Positions 1 to 12,145 of a DNA stretch of 64,000 nt are shown piece after piece. A program made the translations under genes and the position numbers. The number at the start of each line of letters is the position of its first letter. Within the stretch, counting starts at the first letter, position 1. Source of the DNA: Mucilaginibacter sp. SJ. Lineage in GTDB: Bacteria > Bacteroidota > Bacteroidia > Sphingobacteriales > Sphingobacteriaceae. Below the pieces are notes generated by a model that had not been told where the DNA came from, ran no database searches, and was given only the letters and a program-made list of their open reading frames with translations. The stretch lies in the NCBI RefSeq assembly GCF_028993635.1, contig NZ_CP118631.1:372001-436000 (forward strand). Reading direction: 5' to 3'.

Positions 1-1
1 A

Positions 2-1390
2 GAGAATGAACTTAAGCTGAATTTGGTTGAGGGGGAGTTCATTTCTTTTGTTCGCGAAGTAGCAGATTCGTTTTATGACCTGGCCAATAGAAAAAAAATT
101 GTTACAGTATTTAAAACTGCCGGTGAAAGGTTATTTGTAAAATTTGATCATGATAAGGTTGAGCGAATATTATTTAACCTGCTATCCAACGCGTTTAAAT
201 TTACGATGCCTGGCGGGCAAATTACAGTTGAAGTTACCGCCCCTGTTATCTCAGAAGATGGCAATTCATACCGCTTGGGTATTTCGGTTGCGGATACAGG
301 TACCGGTATAGCAGCCGATCAGGTTAGGCATGTTTTTGACAGGTTTTATCAGGCAGATGCCCAGCCTGCCGTACTTAACCAGGGAAGCGGGATAGGCTTA
401 TCGATAACACGCGAACTTGTGCAGTTGCATGGCGGCGAGATTGGTGTGAAAAGTGAATTAGGCAAAGGCTCAATTTTCTCCTTATCAATTTCATTGCCTG
501 TAATTAATCTATCGGAGACAGCAATGCATGAGCAAAATACTCCCGAGGCTGCCCCAATCGTTATCGACGATGACAGGGATAATAAACCGAGGACGGCGAT
601 TGCCACAGGTATTAACCGGCTCCATGTTCTGGTCATTGAAGATAATGATGAAATGAGGCAATACTTGTCCGAAAGCCTGGCTGCAACTTACAAAGTTTCG
701 GAGGCGGCCAATGGCCGTGAAGGGTGGCATAAAGCACTTGCCGTACATCCCGACCTGATAGTTAGTGATATCAGCATGCCATATATGGATGGGATCCAGC
801 TAAGTTGTAAACTTAGGGCTGATAAAAGGACCAGCCATATCCCCATCATATTATTAACGGCGATGACCAGCCAAAAAGAGCAACTTGCAGGGCTGGAATT
901 GGGCGTGAACGATTACCTGACCAAGCCTTTCAACTTCGATATCCTGAATATCAAAATTAAAAACCTGCTTCAACTAAATAAGTCGCTTAAAGAAACCTAT
1001 CAGAAGAAGATAAAAGTTATCCCGGCAGATATGGATATTGAATCCTCGTCAGAACGGTTCATTAAAGATGTGGTGATGTATATTGAAAAAAACATCAACA
1101 ACCCTAAATTTTCCGTCGAGGAGATCAGCCATCATTTTAGTATGAGCAGGGGATCATTCTATAGCAAGATCACCGAACTAACCGGCGAGCCACCTGTGGA
1201 ATTTATCCGCTCCATAAAACTGGACAAAGCAGCTATACTGCTCGAAAAAACCGATTTGACCATTGCGGAAATAGCATACTCTATCGGTTTTTCGACGCCG
1301 CATTATTTTACCAAATCATTCAAGGCAAAATATAATGTTCTACCATCCGAATATCGGGTGAAAAAAGTAGACGTCAAAAGTGTGGCCTAA
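2..1390 (+). CDS. Hybrid two-component sensor/AraC regulator (HTCS), 5'-truncated by window edge
   Basis: The reading frame is open from base 2, so the start and the sensor part lie outside the window. Visible domains in order: a histidine-kinase ATPase domain (N-box NLLSNAFKF, G1 ADTGTGI, G2 GSGIGLSI), a receiver domain (acidic pocket IEDND, phosphoacceptor Asp in SDISMP at nt 767-769, Lys in LTKPF), and a C-terminal AraC-type HTH pair ending about residue 455 of the visible part. This is the cytoplasmic half of an HTCS protein, which in Bacteroidota senses a glycan fragment in the periplasm and activates the neighbouring susCD locus. The SusC/SusD pair 2.2 kb downstream is the likely target; that link is inferred from position. 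Confidence 0.93.
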   Translation, partial: ENELKLNLVEGEFISFVREVADSFYDLANRKKIVTVFKTAGERLFVKFDHDKVERILFNLLSNAFKFTMPGGQITVEVTAPVISEDGNSYRLGISVADTGTGIAADQVRHVFDRFYQADAQPAVLNQGSGIGLSITRELVQLHGGEIGVKSELGKGSIFSLSISLPVINLSETAMHEQNTPEAAPIVIDDDRDNKPRTAIATGINRLHVLVIEDNDEMRQYLSESLAATYKVSEAANGREGWHKALAVHPDLIVSDISMPYMDGIQLSCKLRADKRTSHIPIILLTAMTSQKEQLAGLELGVNDYLTKPFNFDILNIKIKNLLQLNKSLKETYQKKIKVIPADMDIESSSERFIKDVVMYIEKNINNPKFSVEEISHHFSMSRGSFYSKITELTGEPPVEFIRSIKLDKAAILLEKTDLTIAEIAYSIGFSTPHYFTKSFKAKYNVLPSEYRVKKVDVKSVA

Positions 1391-1426
1391 GAAGTTTTCA
1401 TTTTACCGGTTAGAAAAATATCGATA

Positions 1427-3598
<2,172 letters not shown>

Positions 3599-6500
3599 AT
3601 GAAGTATTCTTTACAAAAAATTTATAATAACAAGTGGCGTTACGCTACGCTCATCTTAACCGGATGCGCGCTCGCAATGCCATCGGTGTCAATTGCGCAT
3701 AACCGTGGTTCGGCAGGTTCATTGAACGGTATTACCATTAATGAAAATGGCGCTTTGAAAATAAAGCCTGCATTCAACGTTTCGGGCAAAGTTACTGATG
3801 ATGATAACCAACCTTTGCCCGGCGTAGCGGTTTCCATAAAAGGCACAACCCAAGGCGTAACTACTGATGCCAGTGGTAACTTCAAAATAGCGGTGCCCGG
3901 AAATTCAGCCGTGCTCGTTTTCAAGTTAATTGGTTTTGCACAGCAAGAGATCACAGTTACCAGCGCTGCCGAGCTAAAGGTGCAAATGAAAAAAGATACC
4001 AAGAACCTGGAGGAGGTTGTTGTGGTTGGTTACGGATCGCAAAAGCGCGCTAAGGTAACAGGAGCTGTTTCCTCAGTTAGCGGTAAAACCCTTGCTTCCG
4101 TATCGGTAGGTGGTATTGAAGCTCTGCAGGGCCGTATCTCTGGTCTTACCGTTACCAACAACGGCGGTCCGGGGACAGGGGCTATTATATCGTTGCGCGG
4201 CATCAGTTCTGTAAATTTCGGATCTGATCCTTTATATATTGTTGATGGTTACCCGGGCAGCCTCACAGGCGTTGATATTAAAGACATTCAAAGTATCGAC
4301 GTGTTGAAGGATGCCAGCGCCGCTGCGATCTATGGTTCGCGCGGTACCAACGGTGTTATCATTATCACCACTAAAAAAGGTAACAATAATAGCCGTACGG
4401 AGGTTACTATCGACTCATATTACGGCATACAAAATGTTATCAAGAAATATGACCTGCTTAACACCCAGCAATACCTGCAATACGAGCGCGCCCTTAACGG
4501 GTCTGCCGGGATAGCTTTACCGCCGCGCCTGCAGCCAGATAACTTTAACAAGCCGATTTACGCAGGTAGTTCTCAAACCTTTGCCCAAACCAATACTAAC
4601 TGGCAGGATGCTTATTTCAGAAGCAACGCGCCGATACAGCAGCATAATGTAGCATTGAGCGGCGGCAATGCGGTATCCCGATTTTACACCTCGGCCAATT
4701 ACTTCGATCAGCAGGGTATTGCCCAGGGACTAAGTGCCTACCACAAGGCTTTCCGTGCTAATTCCGATCATACCATTAGTAAGTTCCTGTCATTTGGCGA
4801 AACATTCAACGTTATTGAAAACCATCAGCGCTATGGCGTTGACGCGGGTAACCGTACCGCTATTACCAATGTGGTGAGGATGCAGCCGTATCTGCCTATT
4901 TACAATCCCAACAACGCAGGAGGATTTATGGGGCCACAAAATAGCTTCGACGGATCGGATCCTACCAATCCAATTGAAGCTGCCAAACTGATCGATAATA
5001 CCAACCACGGCTTCACTATCCATGGTAACGCTTATGCAACGCTTAAGTTTACCCCATGGCTTAACTTTAAATCAATTTATGGTATTGACTATAACACCAA
5101 CCAAAACAATACTTATACGCCTATTTACGATGACGGTGGTACTTCCAAATCCACAACAGCGGTTATTAACTACGGTAGGAGCACCAGCACAACTCAACTG
5201 TATTCTCAACAGCTTACCTTCGATAAAACATTCGGCAACAAGCACCATGTTAATGCCGTTTTAGTTTACGAGGCCCAGAGCTCGCGCGGCGATAACCAGG
5301 TATCTTCGGGTAATCAAAATACCAACACGGTTAGAACACTAAATGGCGCGACTAATCTTTACACTAATTATACTTATGGTACAAACCTCCTCGTTTCGGA
5401 GGTAGCCCGTGTAGGGTACGACTTTGAGGGTAAATATTTGATATCTGGTTCTATCCGACGTGATGGTTTATCTGTATTTGCACCGGGACACAAACATGAA
5501 AGCTTTCCCGCGGCATCATTAGGCTGGAAGGTAGACCAGGAAAATTTCATGAAGGGAATCAAATCAATATCTTCATTAAAGCTTAGGGCTGGTTATGGTG
5601 TAACAGGTATTAATGGTACCGTATTGGGCAACTATCCTTATCTACAGCCTATATCGTCTAATATCGCTACATATCCGTTCAACGGTTCATTGGCCGATCT
5701 TGGAAATGCATCATTTTACAGCGGTTTAAGTAACCTCGATCTGTCATGGGAGACAACCAAGCAAACAAATATCGGTTTGGATCTGGGTTTATTCCAGGAA
5801 GCGTTTACCCTATCTGCCGAGGTTTATAACAGGCAAACCGATAACCTCTTATTGACAGTACCTACACCGCCCAGCTATGGCTTTGGCGGGGCCGGTACAT
5901 TAGCAAACGTAGGTTCGATGCGCAACCGCGGCTTTGAAGTTACTTTAGGCTATCATAAAACAAACGGTGAGTTTAAATACGATATTAATGGAACCTTTGC
6001 CTTGAACCGAAACAAGGTTTTGACACTTAATACTGCAAACGCTTCAATTACCGCCGGTGGCGATGCCGATTATGGCGGTGGTAACCCTATAACCAATACA
6101 GTGGTCGGGCAGCCGGTACAATCATTTTATGGCCTTATAGTTGATGGAATATTTCAAAACGCGGCCGAGGTTTCTAATTCGCCCACGCAAACAGGGGCGG
6201 CTCCGGGCGATATCAAATTCAGGGACGTAAATCATGATGGTGTTATCAATGATGCCGATCGTACCTTTATAGGTAGCTATCTGCCCAAATTCACCTATTC
6301 ATTAAACTACAGCGCATCCTATAAAAATTTCGACGTGGTGGTGTTTTTCCAGGGCGTTTACGGCAATAAAATATTTAATGCCGAAAGGATTATCCTGGAA
6401 GGTATGCCAAGGCTTTTCAACGCGGGTACTAATGTTTTAAACGCATGGACACCTACAAATACCGCTACAAATGTTCCGCGTGCCTTCTCCGGCGACCCGA

Positions 6501-6790
6501 ACGGAAACAAAAGGCCTTCAACAAGATGGATTGAAAGTGGTTCATACCTCCGCGTTAAAAACATGCAGCTTGGCTATAATTTCCCCACTTCATGGTTAAG
6601 GGCAAAAACAGATAACGCGCTTAGCAGGCTCAGAATTTATGTGGCATCAACCAACCTCTTGACATTTACAAAATACAAAGGCCTTGATCCCGAAATAGGC
6701 TCACGTAATGGTACCCTCACCAATGGTATTGATTATGGCCAGTATCCGCAGCCAAGAGTAGTTCAGTTGGGTTTGCAGGCAACCTTTTAA
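3599..6790 (+). CDS. SusC/RagA-type TonB-dependent outer-membrane transporter
   Basis: 1063 residues, full length for the family. A signal sequence covers about residues 1-33. A carboxypeptidase-D-regulatory-like domain follows (about 59-131, starting FNVSGKVTDDD), then the plug domain beginning near EEVVVVGYG with the SusC-typical LKDASAAAIYGSRG block. A long beta-barrel ends in a C-terminal Phe (GLQATF), as outer-membrane barrels do. With the downstream SusD lipoprotein it would import an oligosaccharide using TonB energy. The ATG at 3599 is the first start in the frame and has the signal peptide directly behind it. susD starts 24 nt after its stop, so the two are co-transcribed. The substrate is unknown; the esterase suggests an acetylated glycan. 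Confidence 0.95.
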   Translation: MKYSLQKIYNNKWRYATLILTGCALAMPSVSIAHNRGSAGSLNGITINENGALKIKPAFNVSGKVTDDDNQPLPGVAVSIKGTTQGVTTDASGNFKIAVPGNSAVLVFKLIGFAQQEITVTSAAELKVQMKKDTKNLEEVVVVGYGSQKRAKVTGAVSSVSGKTLASVSVGGIEALQGRISGLTVTNNGGPGTGAIISLRGISSVNFGSDPLYIVDGYPGSLTGVDIKDIQSIDVLKDASAAAIYGSRGTNGVIIITTKKGNNNSRTEVTIDSYYGIQNVIKKYDLLNTQQYLQYERALNGSAGIALPPRLQPDNFNKPIYAGSSQTFAQTNTNWQDAYFRSNAPIQQHNVALSGGNAVSRFYTSANYFDQQGIAQGLSAYHKAFRANSDHTISKFLSFGETFNVIENHQRYGVDAGNRTAITNVVRMQPYLPIYNPNNAGGFMGPQNSFDGSDPTNPIEAAKLIDNTNHGFTIHGNAYATLKFTPWLNFKSIYGIDYNTNQNNTYTPIYDDGGTSKSTTAVINYGRSTSTTQLYSQQLTFDKTFGNKHHVNAVLVYEAQSSRGDNQVSSGNQNTNTVRTLNGATNLYTNYTYGTNLLVSEVARVGYDFEGKYLISGSIRRDGLSVFAPGHKHESFPAASLGWKVDQENFMKGIKSISSLKLRAGYGVTGINGTVLGNYPYLQPISSNIATYPFNGSLADLGNASFYSGLSNLDLSWETTKQTNIGLDLGLFQEAFTLSAEVYNRQTDNLLLTVPTPPSYGFGGAGTLANVGSMRNRGFEVTLGYHKTNGEFKYDINGTFALNRNKVLTLNTANASITAGGDADYGGGNPITNTVVGQPVQSFYGLIVDGIFQNAAEVSNSPTQTGAAPGDIKFRDVNHDGVINDADRTFIGSYLPKFTYSLNYSASYKNFDVVVFFQGVYGNKIFNAERIILEGMPRLFNAGTNVLNAWTPTNTATNVPRAFSGDPNGNKRPSTRWIESGSYLRVKNMQLGYNFPTSWLRAKTDNALSRLRIYVASTNLLTFTKYKGLDPEIGSRNGTLTNGIDYGQYPQPRVVQLGLQATF

Positions 6791-6814
6791 TGATTAATTT
6801 AAAAAGATACAGCG

Positions 6815-8374
6815 ATGAAAAATAAAAAAATATTCGTGTGGTCGGCCCTTACAGCTATTATAGTAACGGCTACGGTTAATTCCTGTAAAAAGGGATCCCT
6901 CAACACCAGCGACCCTAATAACGTAACAACCAATCAGTATTATAAAACCAGCGACCAGCTAACCAAAGGCGTGAACGCTATTTATGTTGCTATTCATTCG
7001 TTAGGACTGGTATCAAGGGAATGGTTCTTTATCCACGATCTCAGAAGCGATGAGGTCGCAAGCGGCGGCGGACAGCTCGAAGCTCCCAGGGGCCAGATGC
7101 TTAATGGCAATGCCGATCCTGCCAATTCAGTATTAAACTCGGTATGGAATGCCTGGTATACAGCAATATTCAGAGCGAATGTGGTTATTCAAAACGGACC
7201 AGCTGTAACCGATAATGGACCATTGCGCGACAGACTGGTTGGAGAAGCTAAATTTCTGCGTGCATGGGCTTACTTTGACCTGGTTTCGCAATGGGGAGGA
7301 GTGCCGCTTCTTACGACCCCTGTTAAAACTGCCAGCGATTTTCAACCCCGCGCGTCTGAATCTGAAGTTTATTCATTAATCATAAAGGACCTTCAGGACG
7401 CGGCAGCCGTTTTGCCTGAAAAATCAGGTACCGACAAGGGAAGGGCGACTGCCGCTGCAGCAAATGCCATGCTGGGCCGTGTACTAATGCAAAACGGCGA
7501 CTATGCAGGTGCAAAGGCTGCGCTTTTAAAAATTCCTACAACCGGAGTAAACGGCTATACACTTACCAGCAGATATCTTGATAACTTTGAAGAAGAGACC
7601 GAATTCAACAGCGAATCCATCTTCGAGATCGTTTTTGTTGACAAAGGTGACGGTGGATTTAACTGGGGCGGTGATAGCCCTACTGAAGCGCAGTCTACCG
7701 TACGCAACCAGGAATACAACCCGATAGCCTGGAGAAACCTTATTCCTTCAAATAAATTAATTAATGAGTTTGAAAATACGGCTACAGGTGCTGCCAAATC
7801 GGATCCAAGGTTCCACTACACCTGTTATCAATCAGGCGATACTTATAATAAAGGCGCATCGGTGCTAACTGACGGCGACCAGAACGGTAACTCGTCGGTG
7901 ATGAACGGCATAACCAAAAAGATCAGTTTCCGTAAGTTTATGATCATTTATAAAGAAGGTTTGCCGGCAGCAGGTTTCCACCCGGGAGGTAATAATCAAC
8001 GCATTATTCGTTATGCCGAGGTTGTATTGATGCTGGCCGAATGTGAAAATGAGCTGGGTAATACTGCCGCCGCAGTTAATTATCTTAATATGATACGGGC
8101 CCGTGCAGATGTTGCGATGCCGCCTTATCCAACGGCACAATATCCGGTTGGTTCAAAAGCTGATGTTGTAAAAGCAATTATGCACGAAAAAATGGTGGAA
8201 ATGGGTTGCGAAGAAATAAGAAATATAGACATTCTTCGCTGGAGGAAAAAGCAATACTTTACAACCGATCCATTCCCTTATTTCAAGAAAGGCCGGGATG
8301 AACTATTGCCAATTCCTCAGGCCGAGCTGGATAATAACCCTAAGGTAAACGGACATCAAAACCCTGGCTATTAA
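6815..8374 (+). CDS. SusD/RagB-type glycan-binding lipoprotein
   Basis: 519 residues. A lipoprotein signal ends with Cys24 (TVNSCKK), so the protein is anchored in the outer membrane. The SusD-like N-terminal helical part is followed by the RagB C-terminal region with hallmark stretches RYAEVVLMLAECENEL and EIRNIDILRW, and the usual PIPQAELDNNP ending. SusD proteins cap the SusC barrel and hand glycan to it. The gene lies directly behind susC in the same operon and is closed by a strong terminator at 8433-8465. Confidence 0.95.
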   Translation: MKNKKIFVWSALTAIIVTATVNSCKKGSLNTSDPNNVTTNQYYKTSDQLTKGVNAIYVAIHSLGLVSREWFFIHDLRSDEVASGGGQLEAPRGQMLNGNADPANSVLNSVWNAWYTAIFRANVVIQNGPAVTDNGPLRDRLVGEAKFLRAWAYFDLVSQWGGVPLLTTPVKTASDFQPRASESEVYSLIIKDLQDAAAVLPEKSGTDKGRATAAAANAMLGRVLMQNGDYAGAKAALLKIPTTGVNGYTLTSRYLDNFEEETEFNSESIFEIVFVDKGDGGFNWGGDSPTEAQSTVRNQEYNPIAWRNLIPSNKLINEFENTATGAAKSDPRFHYTCYQSGDTYNKGASVLTDGDQNGNSSVMNGITKKISFRKFMIIYKEGLPAAGFHPGGNNQRIIRYAEVVLMLAECENELGNTAAAVNYLNMIRARADVAMPPYPTAQYPVGSKADVVKAIMHEKMVEMGCEEIRNIDILRWRKKQYFTTDPFPYFKKGRDELLPIPQAELDNNPKVNGHQNPGY

Positions 8375-8432
8375 TACTTAACTTGCTTATATATAGCAGT
8401 TGAAAAGTATAGAGTTTCAGACTTGTTAAAAG

Positions 8433-8465
8433 AGATAGGCTGTGCATAACAGCCTATCTTTTCCA
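8433..8465 (+). terminator. Rho-independent terminator after susD
   Basis: Perfect 11-bp stem AGATAGGCTGT/ACAGCCTATCT with loop GCATA, followed by TTTT. It lies between susD and the first VCBS gene, so the latter is expressed either by read-through or from its own promoter. Confidence 0.85.
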
Positions 8466-8482
8466 TATAAACCAATTTATAA

Positions 8483-11400
8483 ATGAAGAAATTTTACCCG
8501 GCTTTATTGCTCGTTAGTGTTGTTCTTTTTTCATGTGCTAAAAAGAAAACAACGCTGTTCGAATTAATACCGTCTTCACATTCGGGCGTTACTTTCAATA
8601 ATTTGATTACCGAAAACGATTCAATCAACCCGATTGATAATGCAAATGTTTATAACGGCGGCGGAGTTGGCATAGGCGATTTCAATAACGATGGCTTGCA
8701 GGATATTTACTTTTCGGGTAACATGGTATCAAATAAGCTGTACTTAAATCGCGGCGACTTTAAATTTGATGATATTACAGATAAAGCCGGAGTTAATGGT
8801 TTAGGAAAATGGGGCAGAGGGGTTGCCGTTATCGATATAAATAATGATGGCCTTCAGGATATTTATGTGTGCAATTCGCTGCTGCAGGATAGCGTTAAAA
8901 GGCAAAATTTGCTTTACATAAACCAGGGGGCAGATAAAGAGGGGGTGCCGCACTTTAAGGAAGAAGGCAAAGAATATGGCCTTAATATACACGCATATTC
9001 TACCATGGCAACCTTTTTTGATTTCAATAATGATGGCAAACTGGATATGTATCTTACAGTTAACAGGCCGGGGGACGGCTATTACGCAAACCAGTTTCGC
9101 CCGATAATTGCGGACGGCAGCGGTAAGAGTACGGGGAGGTTATATGAAAGCAAATGGGATGCCCAGCTTAAACACCCGGTGTTTAGCGATGTATCCAAAA
9201 AAGCCGGTGTATCCATTGAAGGCTATGGGCACGCGGCAACCATTGTGGATATAAACAAAGACGGCTGGAAGGATATTTATGTTACCAATGATTTTATATC
9301 GCCCAATATCCTCTACATCAATAACGGTGATGGTACATTCACCAATAGATCTAAAGAATACTTTAAGCATACTTCGATGAACTCGATGGGGCAGGACATT
9401 GAAGATTTGAATAACGATGGTTTGGCCGATGTATTTGAACTGGACATGTCACCACCGGATAATTACCGGAAAAAAATGATGTCGATGCCGGAAAGCTACC
9501 AGTCGTACGAGTTATTTAATCATTATGCATACCAATATCAATATGCACGTAACACCTTGCAGATAAACCAGGGGCCGGGATTAGGCCAGAATGATTCTAT
9601 CAAGACCCCCGTATTCAGTGAAACCGGGTTCTTGAGCGGAGTTACAGAGACCGACTGGAGCTGGACTCCTTTGATAACAGATTTCAACAATGATGGTTAC
9701 CGCGATATCATTGTAACCAATGGATTTCCGAAGGATGTTACTGATCACGACTTTATCGTTTACCGAAATAATCCTTATTCCACAGCCTCAAAAAAAACTG
9801 TTATTGATCAGATTCCCACGGTCAAGATCCATAATTATGCTTTTCAAAATAATGGCGACCTAAACTTTGGTGATGTTTCCAGCCAATGGGGATTGGATTT
9901 ACCGACCTTTTCAAACGGTGCCGCTTATGCTGATCTGGACAATGACGGGGCAATGGATATGGTGATCAATAACATCAATGACGAAGCGCTTATCTATAAG
10001 AATAATAGCCGGGTACTTACTTCCAAACCATCAAATTATCTGCAGGTAAAATTGAATGGCAACAACTTTAACAGGGATGGCATTGGTGCCTGGGTAGATA
10101 TCTATTATGCAGGCAAGCAACACCAGGTATACGAGAACAATCCTTATCGTGGATATTTATCTTCTATCCAAAACGTCGCACACTTTGGCCTCGGCAAAGT
10201 CAATAAGCTCGATTCTGTAGTGGTGAGATGGCCGAATAATTATAAGCAGGTATTAAAAAATGTAAGCGCTAACCAAACGCTGAAAGTAAATATCAATGAT
10301 GCGCGTCAGCCTTATAGTTGGGTTATACCCCAAAAAAACAGGGGGGCACTGTTTACTGAAGTTACAGGCACGGCAGGTATTAGTTACAGGCACAAGGAGG
10401 ATGATTTTCCGGATTTTATCATTCAGAAATTATTGCCTCACAAATTTTCGGCGTATGCTCCGGCGCTTGCAGCCGAAGATGTTGATGGCAACGGGCTTGA
10501 TGATATTGCTATTGGTGGTAACAAGAAATTTCCCGCCCAGGTTTTCCTGCAGCAGGCTAATGGTAAATTTAATCAGCGAAATTTAATTGATGGAAAACCG
10601 GATAGCGCAAATTATAAGGATGAAAGTTTATTGTTCTTTGATGCCGATGGCGATGGGAAGCCAGATCTGTATATGGCCAACGGGGGATATGAAAGCGCGC
10701 CGGGTTCAAAAAATTATGCAGACCGCATCTACCTCAACGATGGCCGCGGGCATTTCAGCGAACAAAAAGGTGCCTTGCCCGGCAATTTTACAAGTAAGCT
10801 ATGTGTCAGAGCGTTCGATTATAATAAGGATGGCAAGCTCGATTTGCTGGTGACCGGTCGGGTTGATCCCTGGCATTATCCCAACCCGGTATCCAGTTTT
10901 ATTTTACGAAACGACAGTAAACCCGGGAAGCTGCAATTTACAGATGTAACGGCATCAGTTGCCCCTTGCTTAAAAAATCTGGGGCTAACCTGTGATGCCC
11001 TGGTTACAGATTATGATAATGACGGTTGGCCGGATCTTGTTATAGCGGGTGAATGGATGCCCATTACCTTTATTAAAAACGTTGGAGGCAAATTCGTTAA
11101 CTCCACAGCAGCGTCTGGTATTGCTGATAAGATCGGCTGGTGGAATTCTATCGTGGCCGGCGATTTCAGGCATTGTGGTAAGATAGACTATATTGTTGGC
11201 AACCTGGGAAAGAATAGTTTTTTCAAAGCCAGCGATAAAGAGCCCGTATATATCACGGCAGGCGATTTTGATAAACGTAAAACCACTGATGCCTTTCCAT
11301 CCCTATTTCTCCCCGACACTGACGGGGTGAAACGTGAATTTCCATCTTTTGTTCGCGACGATGCTATTAAGCAAATGGTCAGTCTCCGGAAAAAGTTTGT

Positions 11401-12055
11401 TAATTACAGATCCTTTGGCCACGCAACGTTGCAGGATTTGTTATCGCCCGAACAACTGAAAAAGGCCTTGCGGTTAAAAGCCAATACGCTTACTTCATGC
11501 TATCTCGAAAATTTAGGAAACGGGAAATTTAAAATGTACCCTCTGCCAAATTACGCGCAGGTTTCTGCCATTAACGGAATGGTAGTGGATGATTTTGATG
11601 GTGATGGCAATTTAGACGTAGCCATTAACGGGAATGATCACGGCACAAATGTTTCAGTAGGCCGGTACGATGCCTTAAACGGATTGCTTTTAAAAGGCGA
11701 TGGTAAAGGGAGATTTAAGCCATTAACGATTTTGCAAAGCGGGATCTGCTTTCCCGGCGATGGGAAAGCCCTTGTAAAACTTAAGGGGAAAGATAGCCGT
11801 TACTACCTCGCGGCCAGCGAGCATAACGGCAATTTGAAGTTGTTAAAGCTCAACGCACCGGGAAAAACCATAAAGATCGGGCGGCAGGATGCCTATGCGG
11901 AAGTATCTGCAAAAGATGGTTCGGTTACCCGGCAGGAGTTTTATTATGGCTCGTCTTTTTTATCACAATCGGCAAGGTTTCTGAAAATAAGCCCGGACGT
12001 GCAGAAAGTTAAGATTGTATCTAACGATGGCCGGTGTAGGGAAATTAAGCTTTAA
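8483..12055 (+). CDS. VCBS/FG-GAP repeat lipoprotein with ASPIC/UnbV domain
   Basis: 1190 residues. Lipoprotein signal with Cys18 (VVLFSCAKK). Many FG-GAP/VCBS units carry the calcium-loop pattern DxNNDGxxD (for example GDFNNDGLQDIY, DINKDGWKDIY), forming two predicted beta-propeller blocks. Between them, around residues 510-600, is a UnbV/ASPIC domain (RDGIGAWVDI, VVRWPNNYKQ). Such proteins are common directly downstream of susCD pairs in Bacteroidota; their biochemical role is not established, though surface ligand or glycan binding is usually assumed. The start lies 18 nt behind the susD terminator. Confidence 0.9.
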   Translation: MKKFYPALLLVSVVLFSCAKKKTTLFELIPSSHSGVTFNNLITENDSINPIDNANVYNGGGVGIGDFNNDGLQDIYFSGNMVSNKLYLNRGDFKFDDITDKAGVNGLGKWGRGVAVIDINNDGLQDIYVCNSLLQDSVKRQNLLYINQGADKEGVPHFKEEGKEYGLNIHAYSTMATFFDFNNDGKLDMYLTVNRPGDGYYANQFRPIIADGSGKSTGRLYESKWDAQLKHPVFSDVSKKAGVSIEGYGHAATIVDINKDGWKDIYVTNDFISPNILYINNGDGTFTNRSKEYFKHTSMNSMGQDIEDLNNDGLADVFELDMSPPDNYRKKMMSMPESYQSYELFNHYAYQYQYARNTLQINQGPGLGQNDSIKTPVFSETGFLSGVTETDWSWTPLITDFNNDGYRDIIVTNGFPKDVTDHDFIVYRNNPYSTASKKTVIDQIPTVKIHNYAFQNNGDLNFGDVSSQWGLDLPTFSNGAAYADLDNDGAMDMVINNINDEALIYKNNSRVLTSKPSNYLQVKLNGNNFNRDGIGAWVDIYYAGKQHQVYENNPYRGYLSSIQNVAHFGLGKVNKLDSVVVRWPNNYKQVLKNVSANQTLKVNINDARQPYSWVIPQKNRGALFTEVTGTAGISYRHKEDDFPDFIIQKLLPHKFSAYAPALAAEDVDGNGLDDIAIGGNKKFPAQVFLQQANGKFNQRNLIDGKPDSANYKDESLLFFDADGDGKPDLYMANGGYESAPGSKNYADRIYLNDGRGHFSEQKGALPGNFTSKLCVRAFDYNKDGKLDLLVTGRVDPWHYPNPVSSFILRNDSKPGKLQFTDVTASVAPCLKNLGLTCDALVTDYDNDGWPDLVIAGEWMPITFIKNVGGKFVNSTAASGIADKIGWWNSIVAGDFRHCGKIDYIVGNLGKNSFFKASDKEPVYITAGDFDKRKTTDAFPSLFLPDTDGVKREFPSFVRDDAIKQMVSLRKKFVNYRSFGHATLQDLLSPEQLKKALRLKANTLTSCYLENLGNGKFKMYPLPNYAQVSAINGMVVDDFDGDGNLDVAINGNDHGTNVSVGRYDALNGLLLKGDGKGRFKPLTILQSGICFPGDGKALVKLKGKDSRYYLAASEHNGNLKLLKLNAPGKTIKIGRQDAYAEVSAKDGSVTRQEFYYGSSFLSQSARFLKISPDVQKVKIVSNDGRCREIKL

Positions 12056-12145
12056 TAATCCGTTTGTGGTATTCAAAATATAACACCTTCAATATTGATC
12101 AGGGTCTTAAGAAAGAATAATGTGTAGCTAATTTTACAGAACGAA